Shown here piece after piece: positions 13,074-26,200 of a stretch of 64,000 nucleotides of DNA; position 1 is the first letter of the stretch; the number at the start of each line of letters is the position of its first letter. A model generated the notes under the pieces. It searched no databases and was not told the origin of the DNA. It saw only the letters and a list, made by a program, of their open reading frames with translations. The stretch covers positions 20,473,944-20,537,943 of the forward strand of contig CM020502.1 of NCBI GenBank assembly GCA_009823395.1, given 5' to 3'. A program made the translations under genes and the position numbers. This DNA is from Thamnaconus septentrionalis (taxonomy: Eukaryota > Chordata > Actinopteri > Tetraodontiformes > Monacanthidae).

Positions 13074-14416
13074 CTTTCATCGTTCTGCTAAGACATAATT
13101 CATTTATTTGCAGAACCGCCAACACGTGAAGGCACGTGATTATTATCATTATATTATTCTATTTATTTTAAATTATATTATTATGATGATTATGATGATT
13201 ATTGCTGTTGATTGTAAAAAATAATAAGATTTATAATATTGGTATTAAAAATTATTTTTTTATATTATTATTTTTAGATGCAAATTTATCACATGGCCAC
13301 ACTCCAGTAGCGGGCGCTGTGGTTGCCCACAGCTGCTAAATGTCAAGAAAGGAATTATTAACTTGATTAAAGGATTTAATCGATTGAACACAACTCATGT
13401 ATTCATTTATTTATTAATGTATTAACTGATTCATTTATTTACAATTTACTTATGGCACCCCTCTCCCACGCTTACACACTGCGATTCCTCCATACTCGGC
13501 GCGCAGTGGATGCCACACTCGCGCGACTCGGAATCTCTCGGGGCAAACGTCCTGACGGGGAACAGATGCTGATTTGACAGCTGTTTGTGTGCGGAGCAAA
13601 TATTGAAGCTGACACGAGGCGTGACGTCTGCCTGCGCTCAGCTGTTGAGAGCAAATCGGGAGCTAATCACAACCCTGTAAGCTCCATCAACAAATGGGCA
13701 GCTGCTTTAATTTCACTTAATTTTTATATTTTTTTATTTTTTTTATGATAGAGCAAAAAAATAAAAAATAAAAGCTCTATCGGCTCTCTGAAAGCAAACA
13801 ATTACACTGTGGTTCAGGAGTGTACGAGCAGAGCATCAACATGCCGAGGGAGCAGCATCCCCGAGTCGAAAAAAGACATCCGCAGGTCTGGCTTCTCCGC
13901 CTTTTCACACACTAATGGGGCCGAACGAGGCCGATAATCACACTGCAACCGATTCAGTGAGTCATCTTCACAGGCATGAATTAAAATTAAACGCTCGCAC
14001 TATCTATCTGCTAATATAATCTCCATGGAGTGCCAAGTCAATGAGTGGTGTTAATGAAGTGTCCCGGCGCAAGGAGAGCCCGACCTGTCTTCCAGGAGCA
14101 GAGTGGAAATCCAGCCAGGGCGAAGAGCAAGCCGAGGGTTCAGGACCGGGTCAGGATGGAGGTTGGAGCGGCTTCTGGTTCTGGAAGGCACGGGAGAAGA
14201 TTTTTATTCAGTCTCGGCGTTCCGGAGCTAATCTGCCTTCCTTTGGGGTCAGGAGGAAAAAAATTAGGAAGCAGCTGCCACAAGCTGCATTAAAGAAAAA
14301 AAAAATAAAGATTGGGGGGGAAAAAAACAGAAGATAAGCAGGGAGTGAATGTAAACCAAGCTAGTAAACTAGCGTGAATGCTGCCGTTTTAACCCGACTG
14401 AATGTCGTTCAAACAT

Positions 14417-14791
14417 TTAGAGGGAAACAAACAGCGACACTAGCTGCGATTCCATTACAGTTTTTTGCAAAATAACCGTGATATTTCTAAAATTTTGACA
14501 AAGTGCAATTGAGATATGCAGGTGTTTCTGTTGAATGGTGTGAAGCGCATCAGTCGTAAGTCTCGTAAAATCTTGTTCCGTGAGAATTCTCGTAATTTTC
14601 ATGGGATGTAATTCTCGTAAAATCTCATCCCGCGAGATTTTATGAAAAATAAGTTTGCTTTTGTTTGTTTTCGTTTGTTTGCTGTCAAGAATGGCCGTTA
14701 TATTTTTCTCTTTGATTACTTGTAAAAAATATTCCGTCTCCTCTTTCGTCCAAACATAACGCACCGTTTTTACTTGAACTGAACTGGTCAC
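14417..14791 (-). pseudogene. Remnant of a Harbinger Myb/SANT-like ORF
   Basis: 124 codons open on the minus strand. Residues about 13-32 (VWTKEETEYFLQVIKEKNIT) match the start of a Myb-like trihelix/SANT domain: Trp, then acidic, then the FL-x2-IKE-x-NI helix, as in the second protein of PIF/Harbinger transposons. The rest lacks the later helices and runs through the transposon's own end, so it is not a functional gene. Confidence 0.5.
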
Positions 14792-15006
14792 GTGACACCG
14801 GTGACGTGTAAATGCGAAAAAAAGGTGTTTCTATGTCACTTTTGCGATATTCCTCTATATCGAGACGTCTGAAAAACCACCTCATGAGAGCGTAAAAACC
14901 TTTTAGCCATATTTGTGAGGCTTATCGATGTTTAGGTGTTTCCATTACCAGTTTTTTATTGCAATATTTAGGTTTTGCGTAACTCGAGGGGTAATGGAAA
15001 CGCAGC
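14442..15006. mobile_element. Harbinger-type non-autonomous DNA transposon with Myb-like ORF remnant
   Basis: The left end AGCTGCGATTCCATTAC (14442) and the right end, whose reverse complement is AGCTGCGTTTCCATTAC, form terminal inverted repeats. ACT lies directly outside both ends, a 3-bp duplication as made by PIF/Harbinger elements. Inside, the minus strand carries an ORF starting at 14791 with VWTKEETEYFLQVIKEKN, which looks like the start of the Myb/SANT-like protein encoded by Harbinger elements; the rest is not family-like, so it is a decayed relic. Internal repeats of the type CTCGTAAAATCT are also present (14560-14640). Confidence 0.7.
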
Positions 15007-15539
15007 TACTGAAGGTTTGTTTTTTCATCTACACTGCAAGACTTGGTTACAAAGCACAGTTCCTGATACACATCGAGTGTCACCTCTCGCCGTCGGGGCA
15101 ACAGAACTCGTCTCGGTTGGTTTGCCCAACTGCATTCCGCCAATTACCCTGCAAAGTTTCAGGTACCGAAGAGAGCTAATGTTGCAGCGCGAGACCTTTT
15201 TTTAGCTCTCTCGTTCTCCATCATTTTTTTTGTTCTCTGTTGCGAGCAAGCTAAACTTCCGCCACTTTCATTGCATTAGAGAAACAGCAAACGTGATCAC
15301 GGCGAATTAATTAGGGCGTGGGGGGGGTCTGAATGTCACAGATAATTGCCGTCCTCCCGGCCCCCCCAGTGGGCCCACCCCTCACGTGACGGCCAGGCCA
15401 CCGCGAGGAGACTGCCCCCAGCCCGCTGTCGGCACCCCCACCCCCCGGAGTCAGGAAGTTGGGCTGATTAAACAAGCTATGGGCGCTAACGCTATCACGG
15501 ATCGGCTTCGGCTTCAGCCCTTTTTGAAGTCGAGGCCTT

Positions 15540-16140
15540 GCAGATCCCTGCCGTCACCGCTCCTCCTCCTGCTCCTCCTCCCCCTCCTCCTCCTCACCCA
15601 CTGGCCCACACCTCCATCACCCCTTTTAATAACTCCTCAGACCCCGACCCTCCACCCCCCACCCCAACCCCGTGGCAATTCTTCACCCTCAATAACTCCC
15701 CCTCGCACTTCCCTTCCTCGCACGCCACTTCCTGCCATCATTAGGCGAGTCGCCCCCCCCACCACCACCTCCCTCTCTTCCTCCTCCTCCTCCTCCTCCT
15801 CCGCTAATGGCACTCGAAGGGAGCACCGAGATATTACCGTTGGCTTTAATTAAAGACATTACAAAGAGACTGGGAAGATGCGGCGCCCCCAGGAGGATGT
15901 GCTCCTTTTGTCGCACCTCCCAAAATATCCCCTTCAATCCTCCCTCCCTCCCTCTCTCTCTCCTTCCCCACCTCCTTCCCTGTCTGCCACTTTCTCATCC
16001 CTCTGTTCTCAAGTTTGCCCATCGTTACAATCGCATCCGATTTACGCGCCCACTCCTCCACCTCATCTGCTCTCTGTCCCTCCGTCTTTACCTTCCCTCC
16101 CTTCGCCTACCTCCCCCTCCGCCTATCAGGCCTCCTTCCT
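15540..16140. repeat. Pyrimidine-rich region
   Basis: Long C/T stretches on the plus strand: CTCCTC runs at 15560-15600 and 15770-15802, then CCCTCCCT runs at 15937-16140. It gives long but low-complexity open frames rich in Pro/Ser/Leu. No exon is recognised. Confidence 0.7.
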
Positions 16141-16280
16141 TGGCACCCGGTGACTTATAAACCGTCATTAGTATCATTGGTCGGCTGGCACTTTGTTTAC
16201 CATTAACTAGGAGGGTTACCGCTGTGATTTACATGGCACACAACCGCACGGCTCCTTCATCCACGGGCGAGAACCTGACG
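15810..16280. other. Candidate conserved non-coding region
   Basis: Between C/T tracts lie complex stretches with AT-core factor sites: GGCTTTAATTAAAGACATTA (15841) and TTATAAACCGTCATTAGTATC, ACTTTGTTTACCATTAAC (16150-16210), the last resembling a forkhead site. Function is inferred only from sequence texture. Confidence 0.25.
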
Positions 16281-17191
16281 GAAGGAATCGTTTGTTCTTT
16301 CGCTTTCATCTCTAAGTGTTGCAAACGGTTTGACAGAAGGTTTGCTTTTGTCCTCCCGTCTCCCCACCAGATGTATTTCCAGTCAGCTTGACCCCCCCAG
16401 CTATTTGTTTGTCTTGGCCAGTGGAGTCGACTTCGTGCATTTTAGAGCGTGTTTTCAGCTTGTGAGGGTCCTGAGGTCCACGGGGGGAGAGGTGGGAGGT
16501 CCTCAAAGTCAATGCCGCTGGAGATCCATCCATCATCCTATCGGAGGTGAAGCTCTGGAAGAAGTGGAAGAGTTCACGGGGAATGGGGGGTTGGGATATA
16601 AAAGTCGAGATGGTCAAGGTCGAAAAAACACCTGGAGCTCAGGAGACCAGAACAGGGTCTGTGAAGCTCCCGGGACCTGTCCCAACACCTGTCCAAACAT
16701 GTGGTGTGGCACGGCCACGTGTTGTTGAACAGAGTTGAAATTGTCTCTGCAGCGCACGTTTGTAAAATTTTCATTGGACGCAGAAGTATCAAGGTTCAAA
16801 ACCAGGATGACGGTTCTTCGGATTGATTTTTCAAAGCGGGAGCAAGAAAAAGTCATTTTCAAACAAAATTTTCCATTTCTGGTTATTTCAATCATTTATT
16901 TTTACCTTTCTAAGGCCAGAGGACAATTACCATAAAGCGGAGGACCGGTTTGTAACATTTCAAAGGGATCCTGAAATCGGCACATCCATCCATCCATCCA
17001 TCCCGACTTCTCCTGCACTCAGAACAACATGTTTGCTAGGAAATGACACTCAGAACTGCAACTGTGCTGCCGTGCAGCCGTAAGAATGAACAATTGAAAG
17101 GATTCTCTAAGAGTTGAGGTCAGAGAGAGAAATCCGCACAAATCAAACCAGTCCTGCTGCGTGTGCGTGCTTGTGGGAGGATGGGGGTGCA

Positions 17192-17192
<1 letters not shown>

Positions 17193-17232
<40 letters not shown>
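17193..17232. repeat. (CA)n microsatellite
   Basis: About 20 CA units. Confidence 0.95.
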
Positions 17233-17234
<2 letters not shown>

Positions 17235-18307
17235 TGTGTGACTGGTAATTGGAAAATTACAACGAGCCTCATTTCAAAACTCTGAATCGTTTGATTAGTG
17301 AAGGCGGCATTTAATCAAGGAGACGTTTGGTCCACCGTCGGACAGATGGTCACCTTCACCTCGCCACGGCAGCGGTGACACGGCACCACCTGCAGGGGGC
17401 GTTGACAGAAGTTCCGCTGCAACTCCAGCGTTTACAAGGAGCTAATCTGCTTTGCACTTTCATTTTCTGCTCTAATTGCGGAGCTCTCGGACGGGTGGAC
17501 TCGCTGCTTGGACTTTGTGCTGCGACGTGGCCACTGGCAGCTGCAGATGCAGGTGAATTTCATACCGCTGTCAGCAGAGGTGCAACTCAGAGAGACGAAC
17601 AAACAAATAAACAAGCTAATTAGCCTGTAAATTGTCAACGCAAAACAGGAGGACAAAAAAAAGTCTCAGACAACACAAGTCACACAGTCAGTGACCTTGT
17701 TTACTGTGATTGTAGGCAGGTAGGTGGATACTGCATTCATTCCCTCAGAGAAATTCCATGTATCCCACAGCTCAAAGTACACAAAATACATACACCATAA
17801 AAAAGACAACCATTCATTCAATAAAAAGGACAACACTACAAGACATACTGCCACTCATTGCGGCACAGACCAATGGAATAGAAGGCGTATTGTTTAATGT
17901 TGCTTCCTGCTCTTTGCCACTTTCACATTTCACCGCACGTCCTATGAGCGAGTTCTTGAATATCGAAGCCACACAACAAGGACAGACGCACAAATGCGAG
18001 CGCACTCACTTTGGCGGGAAAGTTTTGCACTTCAAGGCGCCGACGAGTTCTGCCTGGTGGTGCGTCCCTGCCTCTCCGTTTAGTCATTATTGAAGGCACA
18101 TCCGCTCTCTATACGAGGGGCTGCGGTTTATATCCCCTGCATCTACAGTGCAAATGCAAGCGTGTGCACACACACCCACACACACATACAAACACACACA
18201 CACACACAAACTCAACATTGTGCACACCTTGACAGACCTGGAAGCAGGCACATCTACATACAAGGAAAATATGCCTGCTAGGCTAGCGAGTCCTGCGCTA
18301 CGCCGAC

Positions 18308-18343
<36 letters not shown>

Positions 18344-19413
18344 CAAGGAGAATCAGTGGGAGAGAAAGGCACTTTTCCGATCATCTCGCATCAGCTCAAC
18401 AGCCGCCATAAATAGAAAAACTGGCTCAGCACCGCAGGGAAGGAAACAACATTTGGAGAGCAGATTAAAGTCTTGTTGGGGGCGGAGGGGGCTGCTTCGG
18501 GGGCGGAGGTGCGCGCATGTGCGGGTCGGCGGTATTGTTTCTGAGAGAGGCGTGCGTCGCGCCCGTGCACGTGCGCCCCAAAAAAAGAGGAAAAGACAGT
18601 TCGGCGGGTTAAGGAGTGATGAAACAGCTAGTCCACTCTGATGCTATCATCTTCAAAGAAAGCTTCCTCGGCTACGCTAAACCACCTATTTGTAGTGCTG
18701 TTATATCCAGTTTGTGTGCGTGTCTGTGTTTTAACTAACAATATAGCATCCTTAGTAAAGCCACCGTTATCCCCACATAGCCCTGCATCAACAACACAGG
18801 GACGTCCTCTCGATTCAATCAAACAGACTACATGACGTGGGGGTTGAAAAAGAAAAAACGCGAAAAATAAAAAGAATCGAAATAGTAAAAAAAAATCGGA
18901 ACACAGGAAACAATTAACTCAGACAGAGAGACAAACGGCGGGGGGGGCAAAGCCGGAGATTTTAGGTGGAATTGGAGAGGGGAGCGAGGGAGCGCGTGAG
19001 GCTGAGAGGGAGTGACAGAGACAAAGCAGCGAGATTGAAAAGAGAGATGAGGCGGCATGAGCCGCAGCAGGCTTATCCCCGCGCGTCCCCCGCCGAGGCG
19101 GAACGGCTTCCACTCCGATATGCGGAACCGTCGAAAAAATGAAGTGGTTGCCAGCCGGCGAGAGGCAAACGAGACAAACGAGGAAGGTTTGTTCGAACGA
19201 GGGGTAAAGTTTAGAGAGGATGAAGAGAGGGGCATGAGGTCTTTGCTGGCTAAGGAGGTGAGCTAACATTAGCCTAAACTGCCGCTACTTAGCTAATGCT
19301 AGCCATGTTCTGCATTGCTGTTATTGTTCAGTACAGTACTTTTTGTGTGCCATACTAAATTAGCATAAGTTGCCCTGTCCCAGATCCTGCATGACGCTAT
19401 CTAGCTTGAGCTA
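17233..19413. other. Intergenic with (CA)n tracts and a GC-rich patch
   Basis: 18470-18560 and 19020-19130 are GC-rich with CpGs but have no coding signature. The rest is unremarkable. Confidence 0.35.
18168..18341. repeat. Two (CA)n tracts
   Basis: An imperfect CA tract at 18168-18208 and a pure one at 18311-18341, separated by about 100 bp of unique sequence. Confidence 0.9.
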
Positions 19414-19460
<47 letters not shown>

Positions 19461-19510
19461 ATTTCATCTGTATAGCGCTTTTCAGAGAACTCAAAGACAC
19501 TTTACACGGC
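19414..19510 (-). mobile_element. (AAT)n microsatellite with adjoining retroelement-like tail
   Basis: (AAT)n at 19414-19459 followed by ACATTTCATCTGTATAGCGC and CTTTTCAGAGAACTCAAAGACACTT, the usual junction of a fish dispersed repeat whose tail is the triplet run. Only about 90 bp is recognisable. Confidence 0.5.
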
Positions 19511-19956
19511 AGTTTAAAAAAAGTAAAATCATGCCGGCTGTAACTGCACTGCGTAACTTTCAAGCGCGACCTGACACGCCGGACGAACCACTTTACGGCA
19601 ACGTCACACCTTTATTTAGAGGCAGTCTTACATACTACTATTACAAATACATAAGATTGTAAAATGACGGAATGGAACCCAATAAGCTATTGTCATAGCA
19701 AACTCGTAGAAAACTCAAGTTACCTAGAGCTGCTTTAACCCACGATTAAACTGCAAACCCCGTAGTTGGAAGTGTATTCATTAACGAGTGGATCCTAAAA
19801 TTAGCTTCCACCACATCCGCTATCGCTAAAGGACATGGAGTTCCTTCCTGAAGGGCATGGCCCGTGTATCATTGCAACCTTAATTTGCAGAAACTGCCTT
19901 TCACATTTTTGTAACTTTGCAAACTTAAGCAATTAATATACTTCTGTGGAACAAAG

Positions 19957-20418
19957 AAGTTTATAAGTGTGTGATATTTGGAGATTTAGAAGAATCAACA
20001 GCCACATCAAGTGGTTTCATTTCAGATTACAGCGTCTTTCATTACCCCCTCTTGAGCATGCCAGTGAACTACAGTGGTCTGCGCACACAACCCTGGATAA
20101 CTCGTCCACCTTCTTCATTGTTGGTTTAATTAAAGACACGAGCAGTCAACCTAATTACGAAACATGCTCCACGTCGGACTGGATTGTCCACACAAGGCTT
20201 CATTAGAGATTTGGTAGTGTAAGATGGCAGCTAACTGGGAGCAATACCCTAACTATATTTGTATCCCTTTATATACATGAGAACCGTTCTAAGGGTAGAA
20301 AAACCAAATTACTTTTATTGTACTGCAAATATATAGTTTAATTAATGTATTTACGGGCAGTAAATTTTACCAACATAAAAATCATAAATCAAACCACATA
20401 TTACACAATGGACCTTTA
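19957..20418 (+). mobile_element. MITE copy 2 (uninterrupted)
   Basis: Same family and strand as copy 1: ATAAGTGTGTGATATTTGG at the left, ACATCAAGTGGTTTCATTT, CAGCTAACTGGGAGCAATACCC, and TACACAATGGACCTTTA at the right. It shows the pre-insertion state of the site where copy 1 holds the LINE tail. It is non-coding. Confidence 0.7.
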
Positions 20419-22115
20419 TAAAAGCAGACAAAATAAAAAAACACACACAGACCACAGAAAACATGTACAGCATTTGAAATAATGTCAGTTGGAGCTTTAA
20501 GGACTTGATGCCACACCAACGCAAGGACTGGCATTCTTTCCCCACTTTTGCTCAGGACAAAAACAAACATCCTCAGCTAGCTAGTGTTCTGAAGGCACAG
20601 TTTGCGGTATAACAACGGTCTCTGGTGACAGCCAAACAGGGAAAGTCCGTCTTTGAATCATATACGCGACAACGTTTGATAAAAACAGATAAAATAAGTG
20701 TGCGTTTGTTTTGGGGTTGTTGTTTTTCTTCCTCACAATTCGCAAAGCCCTGAGGGCAAAGGAAGGTGAACACCTTTGTAGCGAAAATGCATCAGGGGAC
20801 AGCAGGAGTTCACTCAAAGCTCTCCTTCACTCCTGTCTTTAGGGCCAGCACTCTGTTTCCATCCATACAAATAGACTCTTCAGGCGCTGCCTCGGTGACA
20901 CCGACTTTCATCTGCCGAACGCACGGCAACGGTGGAAGAGGTTTTTTTGTTGGGTTGTTTTTGTATTTTTGTGTCTCATTAGCTCCTTCCCTCTGCAGAT
21001 GCCTCCCCAAACAGCTTGACTGTAGCGCGGGAGAGGGAAAAAAAAACACTTCTCTCTAACAAACAAGACACTGTATGTGAGAGGCCGCGCATTGATCCAA
21101 TGTTCCTTCAGCTTTTCGGCCTCTCTTATCATCAAGTTGTTGTGAGGAGCCCATACGGGTCGCTGATATCTTTCATTGACTCTGAAAAAAACTCAATTAC
21201 TTCGTCAATGCCAGGTTTCATGGGCGCCGACAAGGTCTTGAAGCGAATGTAAAAAGAGTTTATCAGTGGAATAGCTGGAGGGAAGACATGAGAAAATGTA
21301 AATCACCAGGCGGGTGCAAACAAAAGTACACTAACAAGATTTTGGAAGGATACAAGATGGATATTGACCGGAATTTGTAAAGGACAAAAATTTGATTCTA
21401 CTATAAATTTGTTTAATTGCATTTTCTTCTTTCATCTTTCTTTTTCATCTTTTCTCCAATTTTCTGCAGCCCCACTAGCGCCCCCTGGCAGGCCCCACTT
21501 TGAAAACCACTGTAATAGAGGACAGAGGACAGAAAAAAACGATAAGACAGAGACATTATAGCTAAGCTGAGGAATTTCAAAATGACGGCCACCAGCTCAC
21601 ATTAGCAAAAGTGCCTTTCAGAAAGTGTTCATCTTGTGGTTTTGGCTTCCTTTCGTCCAACTGGTTCCTCAGAATGGAGCCGGCGGTTCAGCCCCTCCCT
21701 GCCATTACCAGCTCTCACAACCAGTATTGATTACGAGGCAGGGGCTCTTCCTCTCCGCTTACCGTAACAATTACAAAAAAAAAAAAAAGACTGCTAGCTG
21801 CTTACAGTACGTGTACTCACGCAATCTGCCTCATAATCAGTTCTGTGCGGCAAAGATGCATCCTCACCGCAATACGAGTCCGTGGACGGCGGCGTTCGAC
21901 TGCGAGATTGCGCCAGAGCACCGGGGGGTGTGGGGGGAGTGTGTGTGTGTGTGTGTGTGGGGAGGGCGGGGGTTAATTTCATTTATCTCCGCCAGCGCTG
22001 CCGCTTGTAAACAGGTGTCGGGCGATGGCGCGGCCCGGGGTGTGTGCCACGCTTTGCTGGGAGAGTAATGCAAGGGGACGTATCAAGGTCATCGTCCTCC
22101 ACCCGGCAGCCCACC
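20419..22115. other. Intergenic with a possible conserved island
   Basis: 21060-21260 is non-repetitive and of mixed composition; no exon fits. The hAT-like end at 21468 and an A-run at 21775 are the only repeats seen. Confidence 0.35.
21468..21512 (-). mobile_element. hAT-like terminal fragment (CAGTGGTTTTCAAAG end)
   Basis: Reverse complement reads CAGTGGTTTTCAAAGTGGGG followed by a GC-rich CCAGGGGGCGC stretch, the usual start of a hAT-derived fish repeat. Only the end is preserved. Confidence 0.45.
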
Positions 22116-22162
22116 GAAGGGAAGGGAAGGGAAGGGAAGGGAAAGGAAGGGAAGGGAAGGGG
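22116..22162. repeat. (GAAGG)n purine tract
   Basis: About nine GAAGG units with one A interruption, a pure purine strand. Confidence 0.95.
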
Positions 22163-22518
22163 AGCGGGCCCACGTCTGGTTATGTCGGCCAGGTGTGACT
22201 GAGAGGAAGTGGGATGAGCAGCAGGAAGGCCTTGAGCAAGGTGCCCCGGTGCCTGGAACCTCGTTGTCAAAGGTAATTACAGAACAAGGACAGGCTTTTG
22301 AATCCTTTTACGTGTGACTCATCGAGATTTGCATCACTACAAGGCTTTCTAACAACCCAGTCTGGAACAAATGGATGAACTTCTCCACCGCAAATTGAAG
22401 TCTGAACCACTGGATTGTAAAAAAATAAACTAAACTAGTCCATAAATTCAAAAGTTGATGGGCGTATCACCTAATAGTGCGGGTTGAATTTCCAAACCAC
22501 AGCAAAGAGTGTATATTA

Positions 22519-22740
22519 CAGCAGGGGTCACCAACCTTGATGAACCAGAGAGCTACTTCTTGGGTGCTGAGTCATACAAAAGGGCGACCAGTTTGTTACA
22601 ATCTTCAGAAATAACACATTTTCTCAGTTTGCCTTTAGTTATTATATATTATCATTGATGATACTCATATCACTGAAGACACTCGTCATGTTAATGATTT
22701 CCCATTCACATTTTTAATAAAAACAACCTTACTTCCGATC
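22519..22740 (+). mobile_element. hAT-like fragment (CAGGGGTCACCAACC type)
   Basis: CAGCAGGGGTCACCAACC, GAGAGCTACTTCTTGGGTGC and GGGCGACCAGTTTGTTAC match the start of a very common vertebrate hAT-derived repeat. The right end is not seen. Confidence 0.55.
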
Positions 22741-23026
22741 AATTGTAACTTAAAAAAAACAAAAAAACATCCGGTTAGAATTGTTTTAATTGGTCTCAGA
22801 TGCAACAACATATTGCTCAGCTCCTCCTCGCCATAGTAGCCAACATTCAAGTGCAACACTTGAGACTAGACTGACTCTACTCTGTACTTCTAGATCTGTT
22901 TATCTGCATACCCAATTACCTGAGTCATCCTCCCTCGATGCCCACTTAATTAAAAAACTCCTCAGTGCATCAAAGTGGTACCAGGCATTTTAATTTTTTT
23001 ATTATTTTTTTAACCACTAGAGAGCG

Positions 23027-23209
23027 CAGGTGAGCCCAGCATGTAAACCAGAACAAAGAGACTTCAGGCTTCTCTTCTCTCACCAAATTGTCCTGTTTTT
23101 ACGTCTTGTCTTTAACTTTGAATATACTGAAATCTTAGAGTAAATTTTGAATATAATTTCAGTATCTTAGTGTCCCCATTTGCAGTAATTAAAATATGGT
23201 CACCCTACT
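23027..23209. mobile_element. Short hAT-like relic sharing ends with 53895-54352
   Basis: AAAATATGGTCACCCTA (23191-23207) is the exact reverse complement of the TAGGGTGACCATATTTT end at 53895. AGGTGAGCCCAGCATG at 23027 may be the opposite end. It is heavily deleted and non-coding. Confidence 0.4.
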
Positions 23210-26200
23210 GACTAAACTACACCACTTGCATATTTGAACAAAGTGATTGTGTTGGATGCAGTTCGTCATTGGCAATTGTGTCCTTGGCAGCACGACATTG
23301 TAATAGTTCTGGTAACAAAGGCAAATTCGCATTTAGAGTTATGATCGCCACTAATTTCACCAAGTTATTAATTTTTTTATTTTTTTAAGAAAAAAAAATT
23401 CCTGTTGACATTCTGTGATGGCCGTTTGCTACGGCCTATTTTTTTAAAGAACAACCTCATTCTTGTTTCCTTATTAACACAGCTACCTTGCAGTTTGTCA
23501 CTGCCACAGTGTTTAGTGTCAATTCAAAGATAGCCGGGACTCTCGGGCGTATTGGGATGCAGTCTGGACTTCCTGGCTATTTGGTAGAGCAGATTGTCCT
23601 TTTTTTTCTTTTTCTTGTTTCAAAAAACACTGTGTTGGCAATCTGATAAGTGGCTGTCGTCTCGTGGGCCAGCAGCTGCTGCCTGGATGGAAGTTCCTGT
23701 TTCTTCCAGGCTCCAGCCAGGATCGATGCGTCTCGCTTTCCTCTGCCATCTTAATGAGCGTAAACTACGCGGCGTTACGTTCCCTCAACTCTGGGGTTTG
23801 GCAGCAATGATTTGGCCCTGCAGTCGCCCGTTTGTTTCCGCTGATGATTAGGCAACTCGAATTTGACCCGCAGCTCAATTGGCTCCATCTGCCGGCAAGT
23901 CAGGTAGCGACTGAGCAGCTCAGCAGGAAGCTAAAGCTCACACATTTGGAGCGTGTTGCCCTGTAGGCAGTGAAAAGGTGGAACATGTCATGTACTTTTG
24001 ATTTTGCCCCCAAACAAACAAACAAACAGTCAGTCAGTTTTGTTGCGGCACGCTGTTGAAATAAATCTGAGCATCGGCCTCTTGGCTCTGCAACTTTTGA
24101 GGGTTTGAAAGATTGGAAGACTGTGTGCGTTCTCACTCAATCTTTTCTTTTTGCGGGGACAGTTCCAGCTGTCACTCATTATGTTTATATGCACTAATAA
24201 AAAAGTATTCTTTGCCTCTGATTGTGATTGAATTAGATTAGATTAGATTAGATTGAACTTTATTGATCCCAAATTGGGAAACTACACTGTTGCAGCAGTG
24301 AAAAAACAATACAAAAAGTGAAAATCAGAGAAATGTCCTTACTCCATATTGACTGGAGTGTTGGTTAATTGCTTCCACGATGCTAGGTTGCGGCGTACTG
24401 TCATTTCAACGGGTGGGTATTACAAGACTTCTGATCGAACTTTTACCACAGAAAAGGCAGGGCAAAGGTGTTCAAATTCTTCTATAAAAGTCAAAATTTT
24501 ATTATTGCAGTAAGGCAATAGTCCAGTGATATGGAGTGCAAGTACACGCACTGACCGAGTTTGCAAAACCCAAGTCTCCAGCAGAGGGCAGCATTTTTTA
24601 TTTGAATTTCTGCTTTTCAGGTTGAATGTGAAATTTGTTTCTGCGTGGTGGTGCAATGACACATTTTAAAGCGAGTTTGACTGACCATATACAGTTTATA
24701 TAAATCACAACCTTTTCCCGTTTACTTTTTCTGAGATAAAGTTCCACGAGAGTTTGTGAGGGCTAAACATTTTGTTTTGTTTTGTTTTTTCCTTGCCTCA
24801 GCAGCTCTTCTTTCACCTTCTCAGATCCAGCTGTCAGCTTTCGACACAAGCAGATGTTCAAACCTGTGTTTGCAGCTAAGATGATAATTAACGGATGGCT
24901 TTGTGAAGGCACAGAGGAAGGACTGCTTTTTACACAATATAACGGATTTAACCTTCTCTCATCATCATCACTCTTTCCCCCTAACTAAGTGCATGGAGTT
25001 CATGGCGGGACCAAGCTGCGTGGCACAAAGCAGCGACAGGTGTCCAACAGTGAGGAGGCCATGCTGAATGGGAACAAGAGGAGTCCAGGGAGAGAAGAGA
25101 CTCAACGAGCAAAACACCAATTACCCACCAGGTATTTTCGTGTTTCTTCAGAAGTGTTGGCTTGTAAAACTCCAGCAAAATTCTTTCTGTCCCTGCAGAC
25201 TCCAAGAAATAAGAAAGAAAAAGTAGAACCCTCCGAGCGAGCTTGCACAATGGAGGAGATTCTTTTGCATTCACGAAGGGTACAATTGGTTCCAAAGATG
25301 CCCCAGTTTCAAAGCACAATAACAGTAAAACATCAATAGGAAACCTCTACAACCTACTTTTCCTCTCTTCTTGAAGTGTTCTTGCCAAAAATACAAATTC
25401 AGTTCGTCTCTTTCGCAGAGCCCGCCAAAGGCCAGAGATGATCTCCATTTGCATGGCTGAAATGTTAAACAAGTTACAAGATGCGGTTTAGAGTCACTGC
25501 TGCAAAGGACTGGAAAGCCTGATGAGCTGCAGCACAAACTTCGGCTGGCTCCTACACCCAAAATCGGTGCCTCATGCTGCGATTTGGAAGGAATTCTGCA
25601 CATTCCGGCTCCAGATTATCTCTCCAACACAAGACGTAAAGCTTACGTGAAGTAAAGCTTCACAATAATGGGTGCAAGTCAGGGCACGGCGGCCTTTCTT
25701 CATGGCAAAGGTGTGATATTTATCAAGTGTTACGTATGCATCTAATTTAGAGGTATCACGTGCCTGGAATCTATCAGGGACATAATGATGACAAAAGTTT
25801 TTTTTTATTTGGTCACAGTAAAAGTTCAGTGAACTACAGTTACCATCCTCACCACACTTTGCACCACACTTGCTTTTACAGGTCTAACAGTAGACATCAA
25901 GTGGCAGGCAGTTCGATATAGGCATTGATAATATTGATCCCGACGTTGGTATCAGTGCCTTGTCAATACTTGCAGTATGGATTTGAGACAGGCCCGTGTT
26001 TCGTCAAAGAACAGCCACGTCCAGGCAAACTCGCAGGTTGAATGTATCAAGGTACCGTAAGTGACAAAAGACAACGTTCCTGTGAATCTCACATATGTAA
26101 GTATTTCGGTTTCCCTAAGCCAATCACAATAGAGATAAATTGATTTGCAGCAGGTGAACTTTTTTGAGGTTCTCTAAACAACTGACCGCACGTGTCCACC

